NCBI RefSeq assembly: GCF_040954645.1
Contig: NC_092806.1
Span: 75,642,141 to 75,706,140 of the forward strand
Origin: Diabrotica undecimpunctata
Lineage: Eukaryota; Arthropoda; Insecta; Coleoptera; Chrysomelidae
DNA length: 64,000 bases
Reading direction: 5' to 3'
Shown here: positions 34,480-45,154 of the stretch, in pieces
Position numbering within the stretch: position 1 is the stretch's first letter
Layout of the letters: each line of letters opens with the position of its first letter
Made by a program: the position numbers and the translations under genes
Notes under the pieces: generated by a model
What the model was told of the DNA's origin: nothing
The model's input: the letters and a program-made list of their open reading frames with translations, nothing else
Databases searched by the model: none

Positions 34480-34990
34480 AGATTAACCTTACACGAAACT
34501 AATAAAGAACCCAACCAAATCACTGAAAAACAAAATATACAAAACTCTACACAAATTCAAGGAATACCTGACAGACTAGCAAAGATGAACATTAACACCT
34601 CACTACAGTAGGACTCCACATTTATATGGGGTTCCAAAAATTCAAAAGAAAACATACCCGTTAGACCAATCTGCAGTAGCATGGGTTCTACTTGCATCAA
34701 ATTGTCCATAAATTATAATAAACATAGCTTAATGCCTTTATTTTGGATGTGAAATCAACACTACTATGGGACTATGTGACTATGAAAATCAACAAATTAA
34801 AAAATAGAGACCTAATTCTGAATGACCAACTTGAGACAAACAGTTCTCCCCTCCTCAACTAATTCAGTTAAAAACTATAAAGTGTAAACACATACCAAAA
34901 ATAGATCACTTGAGAAAGGCAATCTACCGAAACAGCTGTGGTGATAAGAGTTTATAATAAATTTATAATAAAGTTTTGAAAACAAAAGTT
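34480..34990 (+). pseudogene. Second Penelope-like subfamily, RT fragment
   Basis: In shifting frames it reads LYGVPKIQKKTYPL and VRPICSSMGSTCIKLS, the LYGxPKIHK and RPI block of Penelope-like RTs. The 3' part (34860-34990) looks like the non-coding end of such an element. It is more diverged from copies A-C than they are from one another. Confidence 0.55.
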
Positions 34991-35049
34991 ATCCATCACT
35001 TGATTAAATGAGTAGGTACTTACCACTGATAGAGAAGTACCAGAAACAT

Positions 35050-35240
35050 TTGAATTCCAGTCAGCAGATGAAGTAAGAATAAGAAAAATCGATTAAACTT
35101 TGATGAAAAAACTGTAGACAAAGTTTCTAGAAATATCGATGAAAAACTTGAAGAAGTTTCTTGAAAAACTCATGAAAAACTAAAAGAAGCTTCTAGGACT
35201 ATCGACGAGAGATTTAAAAGATACCAGAAATAGTACAATT
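35050..35240 (+). pseudogene. Coiled-coil gag-like fragment
   Basis: Short frames show a repeated pattern DEK..DKVSRNIDEKLEEVS and KASRTIDERFKRYQK-like text with heptad spacing. It resembles the coiled-coil part of the Gypsy B gag in style. It may be a remnant of a related element. No other motif is present. Confidence 0.3.
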
Positions 35241-35804
35241 GATCGAGATCAATGAACAGTTCTTTTCTAACCTAAACTATTACAGTTGACATTATAAAAA
35301 CTTTGGTTTCATTCAGTAATAGTAGTAGGTATTAACTTACAGCAATATTTACACTTTACATAGGTATATTAAGCTTACACAAAGCTCTGATTTTACACTA
35401 TTTTCCCTTTACTCATTTAAGGGGTTTTATTCTGTTCAACATTCTTTCTATATCAGGTTTTTCTTGGAGTTGGATGACCTCGAGATTCATATGTTAAAGT
35501 AGATTTTCAAGTTTTCTAATCCATTTAGGATTAAATGGAATCTTCTTAAACACAAGGGTAGCTAAGTTATCAAGTTTCTTACGAAGGTTCACCTAATTCG
35601 TCATCAACAATAAATCTCCTGATTTATTGTTGCTTCATATAGAGATCGCTACTAGTGAACTTAGGTATGCTATGTTGCTATACCTCATAGGTGAAACTTC
35701 AAAACACGGTTAGAACAATGGTGGAGCTCGAACTAAAAAGAAATGCAATCGTCTAATATTGGAAACCTTTGTGTGGAAGTGATTTTAAATACTCTAGTGA
35801 TGAT
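35241..35804. other. Unassigned sequence left of the Polinton-like element
   Basis: A broken minus-strand frame at about 35590-35390 reads LATLVFKKIPFNPKWIRKLE and LEVIQLQEKPDIERMLNRIK. I do not recognise it. Nothing else is supported. Confidence 0.45.
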
Positions 35805-36526
35805 AGTAGAGGACAAATAATAGTTCTGACCGCACCGTTCGTATACCCCCTACCACCGACCCATCCACCATTGGTATACCTTGCTCCAATGGTTAAGTAA
35901 GGGGTAAGAGTTCTGGCCGCACAATACAACCACTACCAGAAGGAATGAGAATTCTGGCTGCACAACCCCCTACCCATTCGCATACCCCCTACCACCGACC
36001 CATCCACCATTGGTATATCTTGCTCCAATGGTTAAGTAAGGGGTGAGAGTTCTGGCCGCACAATCCCACCACTACCAGAAGGAATGAGAATTCTGGCTAC
36101 ACAACCCCCTACCCGTTCGTATACCCACTACCGCTGACCCCCACCCCTTCGTATACCTCCACGACTGACGGGGTTAATGAATGGTCAAGGTGTCACGGTC
36201 AAGGGGTCACGGTCAAGAGGTCAATGACCGGTCAAAAGGTCAATAAACGAACAAGAGTTTAAAGACTGGTAAAAGGTGATGAAAGTTAAAACAGGTTCTG
36301 AACAATTTAGTTTAAACAGAGGCAACGTCCGAATGAGAGTGAAAGATTTTTTAGTATTCAAAAATAAAATACATTGAATACTCACTTCATATTGGTGAAT
36401 TATAAACGGCTAAATAAAACAAATATTAATAATACAGAAATACCTTTAATAAATACATTATGCCGCTGGTACAATACTAGATACAATTTCAAATAACTAT
36501 ATTTTATGTAATACATTTATAACATT
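35805..36526 (+). repeat. Left inverted terminal repeat of the Polinton-like element, with tandem duplication
   Basis: It matches the right terminus in inverse (GTTCTGGCCGCACC, ACCACCGACC and CTACCAGAAGGAATGAGA blocks). A 139-bp unit is duplicated in tandem (35826-36110). Extra GGTCA-rich short repeats follow at 36180-36260. The Jockey-like LINE interrupts it, and the repeat resumes at 41000. Confidence 0.8.
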
Positions 36527-36762
36527 TTTTTTTTATTAACATTTAAGATTTTTACAATCTGTTTTGCAGTGAAAACAATAAGTAAAATTTTTTGTCTTTA
36601 CATGACAGAGAGATGTAAGGTCCAGTGACCAAATCATCACGACACAAATTGGCTTTTTACCGGTAGGATGCGCACATACACTGATACGCGAGCACTAAAA
36701 GCGGCACTGATCACAATGGCTGGGTGTTGTTGAAGGCGTAACTCCCACTGCTGTAGGCTCTG

Positions 36763-39450
36763 TCAGGATAGGTGAGGTAGGTCCAAGGGGTCATGTCGCT
36801 TCAATCTCTTCGCTTGTTGGTTGTTGAGAAGATTGTGTGCCAGGGTATTAGGATGCGCCCGCAACCTGTTTTGATATTGTTCAGAAGTTTTTTTGCACTC
36901 TTCAGAGACTGTTAGTACCTGAAGATCTCTATGTATTGCATCATTCTGGATATACCAAGGTGCATTAGCGATTGTTCTCAGAGTTTTGGATTGGAATCTT
37001 TGTATTATCATAATATTAGATTTGCTAGCTGAACCACAGAGCTGTGAGCCATATGTCCAAATGGGTTTTATTATTGTATTGTATATCAGTAGCTTGTTGT
37101 CAATCGATAGGTGAGAGTTTTTTCCCAACATCCAGTAAAGTTTTCTGTATAAAATTCCCAATTGAAGCCTTTTCGTCCATATATGTTTGGTCCAAGTTAG
37201 ACGTTTGTCAAGGTGAATACCTAAGTATTTTACGTCATGCTTTTGGGGCAAAGGGTGTCGATTTAGGTTAACTTGTGGACATGTACCTCTTCTTAGAGTG
37301 AATGTAATTTGTGTAGATTTTGAGGGGTTTACTCTAATTCTCCAGAGTTTAAGCCATTCATTTGTTTTGTTCAGATGTAGTTGCAGTGTCTCTGATGCTA
37401 TTATTAGGTTGCTATGAGAGGCCAATAAAGCAGTATCATCTGCGAATGTTGCAAGCGTTAGGTTATTGCTTATTGGCAAGTCAGCCGTATATATCAGGTA
37501 CAGAATCGGTCTGAGCACACTACCCTGAGGTACACCAGATAGGATGGGGTAGAGTTTTGTATAGGCTTCACTATATTTTACCAGATATCTCCTTTCTGTA
37601 AGGTATGATTGAAGCAGTTTAAAGTAAGGGTAAGGTAAATTTTTCTTTAATTTGTACAGAAGTCCTGTATGCCACACCTTGTCAAAAGCTTGAGAGGCGT
37701 CTAGAAAGGCTGCAGTACAATATTGCTTGTTCTCGAGACTACTTCTTATTGTTGTGTATAGTCTGTGAACTTGTTCTATTGTACCATGTTGGTTACGAAA
37801 ACCGAATTGATGGTCAGGTATGAGACACTTTTCGTCCAATATTGGTTTGATTTTTCGTAGTAGAAGTTTTTCGAAGACCTTAGAGATGACTGGGAGTAGA
37901 CTAATCGGTCGGTATGAGTTGACATCTTTTGGATCTTTACCAGGTTTTTGAATGAGTATAATCTGTGCCACTTTCCATTGCAGAGGGAAGTAATGCAGAC
38001 TAAGCATGGCATTGAAGATCATAGTGATTATTCTGTAACATTCATTGGTTAGTTCCTGGAGGATCTTACCCGTTATGAGGTCGAATCCCGGAGCCTTATT
38101 GGGTTGTATCTCATTCTTTATTATCTGTTTTACTTCTTTAATATTAAACTTGGTGATTGGTAGATCCATTTGATATGGAGCCTCAAGAAAAGAATTAAAT
38201 GGTTCTTCTTGTTCTAATGGCACTACTCTGTTAAATGGACTAAATACTGTAGAAAGATTTTCAGCGAATGTCTCAGATTTTTCTGTGTCTGTTCTTGCCC
38301 ATTTACCTTTGATATTTTTTAGAGGAGGTATGGCGTCTTGTGGACCTTTTACCTTTCTCGTCGCCTTCCATAGAGAATAATTGGTGTCTTTGGACGGAGT
38401 CAAATTTTCTAAGTAATTTTGGATCCCCCTGTTTTTCTCTTCTTTTAATAGATTTTTGAGTCTTCTGGTAATTCTGTTTAAATTTTGTTTGTCAATAGGA
38501 GCGTGTGTGTTTTGCCACTTTTTCCTAAGTTTTCTTTTCTCATCGATCAGGTTTTTTGCACTTTGCGAACAGTTTATGCTTTCCTTCCATGTTGTTTGTT
38601 CAGGAGTAGAAATCCAACCTGCCTTTTGTATGGAGGTAGTAAGTTGTTGTACCGCATTTTCAATTTGTAATTCTGTTTTAAGTGGCAAGTTCGTTGGTAT
38701 TTGTTCTGCTAGTGCGCTTCGGAATATTTTCCAATTTGTTTGATTATTGGTTAGGACTGGAGGCTTATTTCTGAGTATGATTTTGAAGTCTAGGTCAATT
38801 AGAATGGGAGAATGGTCTGAAGAGAGGTCCCAGCATGATTCTATTGCTAAATAGTTAAGAGAGATACCTTTAATCACACAGAAGTCTAAGAGATCTGGTG
38901 TTTTATTTGGATCTGTAGGCCAATAAGTTGGTTCTCCTGTAGATATGTATTGTAGGTTGTTTCCTGTTATTGACTTCAGCAGTTGTCTACCCCTTGTTGT
39001 AATTACCCTAGAGCCCCAGTGATGATGTTTACAGTTAAAGTCTCCTCCTGCTATGAATTTGTGTCCAAGTGAACTGAAATAGGTGCTAAAGTTGTTTTCG
39101 TTGATTGGTTGACCAGGAGGACAGTAGACCGCAGATAAGGTAAGGTTGCCTAGCCAGTCTTCGATGACAATACTAGTTGATTGCAGGTACTTTTCACTGA
39201 GCTTATTTAACTCATGGTGTTTTATATTAGATTTGATAATAATAGCTGTGCCACCGTGTGCCTTGTCATTTGGATGTTTTGTGTAGTGGACAATGTATTT
39301 TGGAATTTTGATATAGTTTTTGTCTGTTAGATGAGCTTCTGATACAAGCATAACATCAATTTTCTTCTCGTCGAGGAAAATTTTTATTTCTTGGATGTGG
39401 TTCGTTAGGCCATTTGAGTTCCAGACGGCTATTTTAAGTCTGTGTTGCAT
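36763..39450 (-). CDS. Jockey-like ORF2 (endonuclease and reverse transcriptase, 895 aa)
   Basis: The frame is complete. It starts MQHRLKIAVWNSNGLTNHIQ, the AP-endonuclease motif with the active-site Asn, followed by GGDFNCKHHHWGS and SSDHSPILIDL. The RT has NSYRPISLLPVISKVFEKLL, FGFRNQHGTIEQVHRL, FLDASQAFDKVW, LSGVPQGSVLRPILYLIYTA and the catalytic TLATFADDTALLAS. All key acidic residues are present. Its ATG overlaps the ORF1 stop by one base (TAATG), which suggests termination-reinitiation. The protein nicks target DNA and copies element RNA at the nick. It is the best candidate for an active LINE in the window. Confidence 0.92.
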   Translation of the reverse strand: MQHRLKIAVWNSNGLTNHIQEIKIFLDEKKIDVMLVSEAHLTDKNYIKIPKYIVHYTKHPNDKAHGGTAIIIKSNIKHHELNKLSEKYLQSTSIVIEDWLGNLTLSAVYCPPGQPINENNFSTYFSSLGHKFIAGGDFNCKHHHWGSRVITTRGRQLLKSITGNNLQYISTGEPTYWPTDPNKTPDLLDFCVIKGISLNYLAIESCWDLSSDHSPILIDLDFKIILRNKPPVLTNNQTNWKIFRSALAEQIPTNLPLKTELQIENAVQQLTTSIQKAGWISTPEQTTWKESINCSQSAKNLIDEKRKLRKKWQNTHAPIDKQNLNRITRRLKNLLKEEKNRGIQNYLENLTPSKDTNYSLWKATRKVKGPQDAIPPLKNIKGKWARTDTEKSETFAENLSTVFSPFNRVVPLEQEEPFNSFLEAPYQMDLPITKFNIKEVKQIIKNEIQPNKAPGFDLITGKILQELTNECYRIITMIFNAMLSLHYFPLQWKVAQIILIQKPGKDPKDVNSYRPISLLPVISKVFEKLLLRKIKPILDEKCLIPDHQFGFRNQHGTIEQVHRLYTTIRSSLENKQYCTAAFLDASQAFDKVWHTGLLYKLKKNLPYPYFKLLQSYLTERRYLVKYSEAYTKLYPILSGVPQGSVLRPILYLIYTADLPISNNLTLATFADDTALLASHSNLIIASETLQLHLNKTNEWLKLWRIRVNPSKSTQITFTLRRGTCPQVNLNRHPLPQKHDVKYLGIHLDKRLTWTKHIWTKRLQLGILYRKLYWMLGKNSHLSIDNKLLIYNTIIKPIWTYGSQLCGSASKSNIMIIQRFQSKTLRTIANAPWYIQNDAIHRDLQVLTVSEECKKTSEQYQNRLRAHPNTLAHNLLNNQQAKRLKRHDPLDLPHLS

Positions 39451-40891
39451 TAGTGCATTTTGGAAATCATAGTCATAAGAAGATTAAGCATAGTGTCCAT
39501 TCTCTCTACTAGTTTTGTCATCAGGTTTTCAAGGTTGGCAATTTTCGTTGAATGGTTTGAGCCGACATTAGTTTGTTGATTTGTGATTTCATCCGCTTGA
39601 CTATTTCCTGAAGTTTTTTGAGCGTAAGAAACACCAGGGGTTACTCTTTGACTATTGGTTTCATGGGTGTCTGTTCTGTGGGTCTCTTGATTCTTTCTGA
39701 GTTGGGGGAATTTTTCTTTTTGTATTTGTTTGTATACGCTGCAGCCCTTATAGTTGGCCGGATGGTTTCCCATACAAAGTACACATTTTACGTTATTGCT
39801 GCGTTCTTTTCGTGGACAGTGTAAAGTAAGATGATTACTTGCACACTTTACGCATCTTGGAGGCATATGGCAAAATTTTTGTGTGTGACCGTAGCGTTGA
39901 CATTTGGTACATTGGGGAACCTGACGTTTGGGATATGGTGGTTCGAAGGACACAATCATGTTCTGGAGTGCTCTCACATCATATATGTCTTTATTATTTG
40001 GCTTGGTTTTTAATTCTATATAAAAGAGCGGAAGCGCTATTTTGGATCCATTCTTATATATATATTAGCTATGTTGGTTACTTCGTGTCCCATTAATCCT
40101 AGCTCATGTACTAAAGCGTCTTTATCTGCTGTCTGATGCATATTACGAAGCACAACTCGGAATGTTCTTTCTTCCTTTGTTTGGTAGGTGTAATAATGTG
40201 TATTTTTCTCATCGAGTGCTTTGGTTATGTTTCGGTAATATTCAGAAGTTGAGGGCTGGATCTTTACTTGGTTGTTATAGAGACATTTGATGGAATATCC
40301 CAGAGGGGATATTGTTTCTAACAATTGTCGAAGAGGTTGTATATCACCTACATCTGAAACAAATATGGGTGGGGGTTGAATACTTTCTTTAACTGCATCA
40401 GTTCTGGTTTGATTGGTCTCATCAGGTACTTCATCTAAGCTAGCAAATCTATTAGACGTTGGTGTGGGTGCTTTGAGCCAGTAATCGCTCATTATTGTTT
40501 GTTTTAGTTGTTTATCACCTCCAGGGCTGTCATTTCTTGCTCGTTTGTGGGCTTGAACAGTTTTCCATTCTTGATCTTGGTTTTCTTGGCTACCTTGTGG
40601 ATTAGCGATGTATATTTGTGACGGTAGATAAGAAGAAGAAGAAGAAGCATGATTAGAAAGAAAAGAGTTACCTGGTTGTTCATGTTGATTCTCAGTTGAC
40701 TCTGTCTCTTGGAGTACTATATTGGTTGAGCAATTTTCATTCCTTTGTTGTTCGCTAGACAAGGTTCTGTTGCTCGATGGTTGTTGCATGGTAGTTATTT
40801 GCAGATTAGCAGCGTGTTTTTCTGAAGTTGAACTTCTCAGCGGAGATTTGCTCACTTTGTTTGAATTTAAGAACGGATTGTCTATGTCCAT
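39450..40891 (-). pseudogene. Jockey-like ORF1 with one frameshift
   Basis: ORF1 begins at ATG 40891 (MDIDNPFLNSNKVSKSPLRS) and runs 284 codons to a stop at 40037. A one-base shift near 40040 would restore the frame, since text just after it (LPLFYIELKTKPNNKDIYDV) continues the protein into the frame ending at 39450. The second part holds CTKCQRYGHTQKFCHMPPRC and two more CCHC knuckles. This is the RNA-binding, nucleocapsid-like protein of the element. The frameshift probably disables it in this copy, unless it is a sequencing error. Confidence 0.85.
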
Positions 40892-40999
40892 CCTGTATCA
40901 CGATTAAATATTTTATACATCACGAACAATTATTTATGATACGCCTATGACTTTTATTTATTTATACATTTATATACACATAAATACATTTATAACATT

Positions 41000-41170
41000 G
41001 GTATTTGTATGGTAGGTAATTGCTGAAGTAGAACAGTGTTTCCAACAAGGTAACTTTATTTGGATGGCTTCATTACACCGAATATGTCTTGGAAGTTCAT
41101 TCCATTTATCCAATAGATCAAACCCATCAACATGATCCAGAAGGGTTCTATCTCCTGTTTGTTAAATAAA
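41000..41170 (+). repeat. Left inverted terminal repeat, inner continuation
   Basis: Following the Jockey insertion this reads GGTATTTGTATGGTAGGTAA, then CATTACACCGAATATGT and CCAATAGATCAAACCCATCA. The inverse of 58420-58610 aligns along this length with scattered differences. Confidence 0.8.
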
Positions 41171-41214
41171 CAAAAATCTTTACGGCGAAGATAATGACCT
41201 GTTATTACTTGCTG

Positions 41215-41499
41215 TTATAAAGGATTGTGTTCAACAAGATTTGAAATACAAATATAGCAGTCGTTGATGGAAGGAGGATACATCATTCCATCACAGGTGG
41301 AAGGCCACTGATTATAACAGCGAGTAATTTTCGATCGAATATGCGGATTATTTTTCACATCATCCGACAGTTTATGTTCAATATCTCTTAAGTCTGATGC
41401 TTTTATATACTGAAGATACTGTAATGGAAAATAACGTAATTCTTCGGAAGAAAATGCACTCAATGGAAGAGCAGGAAAGTGTTTACTGTAACAAGTCAT
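41215..41499 (-). CDS. Unknown Polinton-region ORF (94 aa)
   Basis: A minus-strand frame from an ATG at 41499 reads MTCYSKHFPALPLSAFSSEE and has the paired patterns DGMMYPPSINDCYICISNL. After its stop at 41215 the same frame stays open toward the repeat (HYLRRKDFCLFNKQEIEPFW), so it may have been longer. The mirrored sequence at the right end encodes a similar short text. I do not recognise the family. It may be a terminal Polinton gene or a chance frame. Confidence 0.4.
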   Translation of the reverse strand: MTCYSKHFPALPLSAFSSEELRYFPLQYLQYIKASDLRDIEHKLSDDVKNNPHIRSKITRCYNQWPSTCDGMMYPPSINDCYICISNLVEHNPL

Positions 41500-41842
41500 A
41501 ACAAATACTATTAAATTTCATGTAAAACATTTAACCACTACAAGAATAACTGGCTATACCTCCCACTAATAGATACCTCTCACTCACAGATACCTCCCAC
41601 ACTCAGATACCACTCACAGATATTTTCCATTTACTTACTAGACACAGAAGGTAAAAGGCTGACCTGTCTATCAAGTCAGTAAAAATGTTTCAGTACAATT
41701 TTAATGGTAACACACCAATTCAAAAATACAAGGTAGAGAATAAAAAAGATGTAGATTAATAGGAGAAAGAAGTTTTCAGTTACACAGATCGAAAAGCAAA
41801 GTTGTATCTATTGGGTTAAAGTACGGTGCTGGATGTATACCA

Positions 41843-42124
41843 GTGATATCAATATATGGAAATCAAGGACAACGAGCAGTATTCACCGAAGAAGATTGGA
41901 AAGATTTTTTATACTACCAAGGAGTGATTACAAATTATCTGTACAACACGGTGGAAAGCAGTGTATCTATAAAAAGAAGAAACTATAGTATAGAATTTGA
42001 AAAGGTACAGGAAGCGACAGTAATAAAGATATCACAAAGTAACTCCTACATATATTTAGGATATGAAATGATCTGTAAATTATGGGGGTGTTACCGCTTA
42101 TATAACATCATACTCACCATTTAA
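41843..42124 (+). CDS. Unknown Polinton-region ORF (93 aa)
   Basis: The plus-strand frame reads MISIYGNQGQRAVFTEEDWK, then DFLYYQGVITNYLYNT and YSIEFEKVQEATVIKISQS, ending in a stop at 42124. The frame is open upstream to about 41770 with TDRKAKLYLLGLKYGAGCIP. The text looks like real coding sequence, but I cannot name its family. It sits inside the Polinton-like span, before the mariner insertion. Confidence 0.5.
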   Translation: MISIYGNQGQRAVFTEEDWKDFLYYQGVITNYLYNTVESSVSIKRRNYSIEFEKVQEATVIKISQSNSYIYLGYEMICKLWGCYRLYNIILTI

Positions 42125-42319
42125 AACAAGAAAATTTCTAGGAATATTTAAAGAGTTTATATTCGCGACTACGGAACAACACACGTGATTTCTATAAAAA
42201 CGTGTTAAGAACCATCAACACAAACACTCAAGTTTGCTTTGAAAATATAAGTAATATTTTGGAATTGGTGTACGTGTATCCAGAAGCATTAAAAGATGTC
42301 TACATAAACTGGGAAAAGA

Positions 42320-43060
42320 GTATCCAACCATTCGATTATCTCTCCTTTTTTCCATGCCATTGTTGGCATTTTTTCTGCTAGTCTTGAATGGTAACTAGCA
42401 TTATCCATGACTATGACAGAATTTGTTGGAATTAAATCCAACATTTGCTCAAAATATTCTTCAAAAACGTCAGCAGTCATAATCTTTGGTTGATTTTGAG
42501 GCAAAACTTAATAATGCACCATTGACAAAACCGTATTCGTTTCCAATATGGGTTATTATGAGTCTGCGTCCTTTTCCAACGGGAATATTGTTTATTCCAG
42601 TAGATACACCTTCGATGAATGTCTCGTCCAAATAAAAAATTGTTTTCCCTTCTTCTCGGTACTTTTTAATAGTTCTTAGATAATCTCGTCTCCAACGTAC
42701 AATGTAATCTTTTTCAATTAAAACTGATTTTCTTCTATTCTTTTGCCAACGAAATCCCATCTCTCTCAATAGTTCCCATAATTTCTTGTTGCTTATGATT
42801 GGTAACTCTTCGTTTTCTCTAATTAATGTTTGGATTTTGTCCAATGTTGGAAATTCTTTGTTAAAAAAAATGAGTGGACGCTGCGTCTTATCATGTTTTT
42901 ATGTATTTCTTCAATTTCCAAGGGTTTACTCCCTCCACTCTTCTTGGGAGATGAAACAGTTCCTCCTTTTCTTTCTTTTAGGAATCTATAAATTGTTGCT
43001 TCTCCAACCCCTGTAGGTAAGACATGAACAATGTACATCTACAAACTAAATGGAAGATGC
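42320..43060 (-). pseudogene. Mariner/Tc1-like transposase, truncated
   Basis: Minus-strand frames give the N-terminal HTH (GVGEATIYRFLKERKGGTVS), the central part (RWQKNRRKSVLIEKDYIVRW), the first catalytic Asp in IFYLDETFIEGVSTGINNIP and the second in NSVIVMDNASYHSRLAEKMP. The frame breaks near 42485 and near 42840. After IEWLD the similarity stops at about 42320, so the region of the third catalytic residue is missing. Confidence 0.75.
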
Positions 43061-43569
43061 AAACAATTTCTAATTTGTAATGCTTTTTCTAATTTTATGC
43101 TGTAATGTGGCATAAAAACTACTTAAACTATCATTAGTGAAGCCTTATCAGTAATTCCAGGTAATCGTTCAAAGAAGGTATTCTTTTTGTGTCAGGCGAT
43201 AATTTGTATAGAAAACAATAATCACCTTTAAATTACTGTTTACATTAATTTATTTCGAGAAACATTGAATTCTCTCGTTAATCACCCATGTATAATTAAC
43301 AATAATCGTGTGGCATATATACCGACGTTTTTTATGCACAAAAAAGGTATAGTGAGATTAGTGGACACTTATTTTACAGAAGATTTTTTAAAAGATAATG
43401 AATTGTTGACGGCATCTTAAAATATTAATTTTTTTTATTTATTTCAAAACAAGTATAGGGTGACGCCTATGGTTTTTTGACCTGTTGAGGATTTGCATAC
43501 ATAATGTGCTATCAATATGATGGAAAAGGACTATAGCTCATAAAAATATTGAGCTACCAATTAAATTTC
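43061..43569. other. Polinton-derived sequence, mostly unassigned
   Basis: A plus-strand patch at about 43315-43410 reads IPTFFMHKKGIVRLVDTYFT. Its right end (about 43525-43569) encodes KNIELPIKF, the last piece of the capsid-like gene before the RTE insertion. Confidence 0.45.
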
Positions 43570-45075
43570 ATCATCATCACTGGCTCGACAACCCTTTTTG
43601 GGTCTTGGCCTGTTCCAGGATTCTTCTCTGGCTTTATTATTCTTGGCCTTATTTCTGCTTTTTTACTTACCTGCATATATTTTGTTTTGGTCTGATTGAT
43701 TTTAAGACCACTATTTTGTGCAGCTCGTTCTATTTGGTTGTATGCCTCTATCATTTCTCTTCTTGATCTTGCGATTATGTCAACATCATCTGCAAATGCT
43801 AGTATTTGCACGCTTTTATTAATGATTGTTCCTCATGTATTGACTGTTGTGTCCCTCAGTATTTTCTCGAGTACGATGTTGAACAAGATGCATGATAGAG
43901 CGTCTCCCTGGCGTAGTCTCTTTTTGACATCTATTGTTTCCGCTAATTCATTTTGTATCCGGATTCTACTTTCTAGTTTTAGAGATACTTTTATCAGTTC
44001 TATTAGTTGTGTTCGTATATTAAATTCTTTCATTGCTTTTATTAAGAATTCTTGGTTTATATTGTCATATGCGCTTTCAAAGTCTATGAAGAGATGATGT
44101 GTGTCGATGTTATATTCACTTGTTTTTTCGAGGATCTGTCGCAGAACAAATATCTGGTCTATTGTTGACTTCTGTCTACAGAAGCCACTTTGGTATTTGC
44201 CAACTATTTTTTCAGCGTGTGGTCTAAGTCTTTCATAAATGACGTTGGACATTATTTTGTATGCTGCATTCAGCAGCGTGATTCCACGGTAGTTTCCACA
44301 TTCTAACTGATTTCCTTTTTTATGTAATGGTACAATAATACGGCTATTCCACTCCGCTGGTAGCTGTTTATTCTTCCATATCTTTGTTACCAATTCATGT
44401 ATTTTTTTTTTGTATTGCGTCTCCTCCTTCCTTTAGTAACTCCGATGCTATTTGATCCGATCCCGGTGCTTTATTGTTCTTTAATTTGTCTACTGCTGCT
44501 CTAATCTCGGCTATTGTTGGTGGAGTCTTTTCTATGTTGTCTGGTTGGTCTAATGGTATGTCAGGGTTTGTCTCTTAATTAAATTTCGTTCGTGGCAAAT
44601 GATTGAATATCCATTATTAAACACTACAACACGACATAAGTGGGTGCTAAAAACCAGTACTAACATTGAGACACCGAGACATATCATTATCGCATTTCAA
44701 AAAGGAAGAAAATAAAAAATTACTGAAGATATGAGCAAATTTGATCATAACTACCTCAAAAATATAAAGGTATTTTTGAATTCTGAAAGATATCCCTATA
44801 ATGATTTACAAGTAGATTTTGACACCAACAAATTTGCTCAAATTTATGAAATGTTTGGAAGTTTTCAGACAAGTTATTATAATTTAAGTTTAAACCAACT
44901 GATATTTAACACACAAGATTTCAAAACTAAAACACCGCTCATACATATAGATTGCTCTAGACAAAAAGAAGTGATCCAAAATACGCCTTTAACATCTGAT
45001 GTATCCGCATATTGTTTAATTTTACATAAGAACGAATTTACGTATAATCCAATAACAAAAATAGTAAAGCAGTAA
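43525..45075 (+). pseudogene. Polinton capsid-like gene remnant, split by an RTE insertion
   Basis: Left of the insertion the frame ends KNIELPIKF. It resumes at 44581 with RSWQMIEYPLLNTTTRHKWV and LKTSTNIETPRHIIIAFQ, then an in-frame stop (44725-44727), then MSKFDHNYLKNIKVFLNSER and a C-terminal ILHKNEFTYNPITKIVKQ. This pattern recurs in insect Polinton/Maverick proteins that I take to be jelly-roll capsid-like; that identity is from memory of the family, not a search. The longest open part is 44731-45075. The N-terminal majority is missing or decayed. Confidence 0.6.
43570..44576 (-). mobile_element. RTE-like LINE, 5'-truncated, inserted in the capsid-like gene
   Basis: The target duplication AATTAAATTTC is at 43559-43569 and 44577-44587. 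The minus strand encodes RT: NYRGITLLNAAYKIMSNVIY, KSTIDQIFVLRQILEK, LFIDFESAYDNI, KKRLRQGDALSCILFNIVLE, then LAFADDVDIIARSRREMIEA (FADD box intact). The frame breaks at about 43833. A (GAT)n tail is at 43570-43579. The usual tail is abbreviated by an internal deletion. Confidence 0.88.
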
Positions 45076-45154
45076 TAAAACGCATGCGTTATAACTGTAT
45101 ATTATTTATCCACAAGGAAACTAAGTTCCTGTAGCTGGCAGTATACCATGTATC

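Larger units (their letters stand above)
36527..40982 (-). mobile_element. Jockey-like LINE, near full length, with target duplication
   Basis: The insertion is flanked by the direct repeat AATACATTTATAACAT at about 36510-36525 and 40983-40998. The 3' end (left) has an A-run (plus-strand T-run at 36526-36534). It carries both ORFs of a Jockey element; ORF2 is open throughout and ORF1 has one frameshift. It sits inside the left inverted repeat of the Polinton-like element, so it is younger than that element. Confidence 0.9.

Noticed and set aside
35826..36110. Repeats as a possible CRISPR-like array
   Set aside because: Units are 139 bp direct tandem duplications without short spacers, in a eukaryotic terminal repeat.
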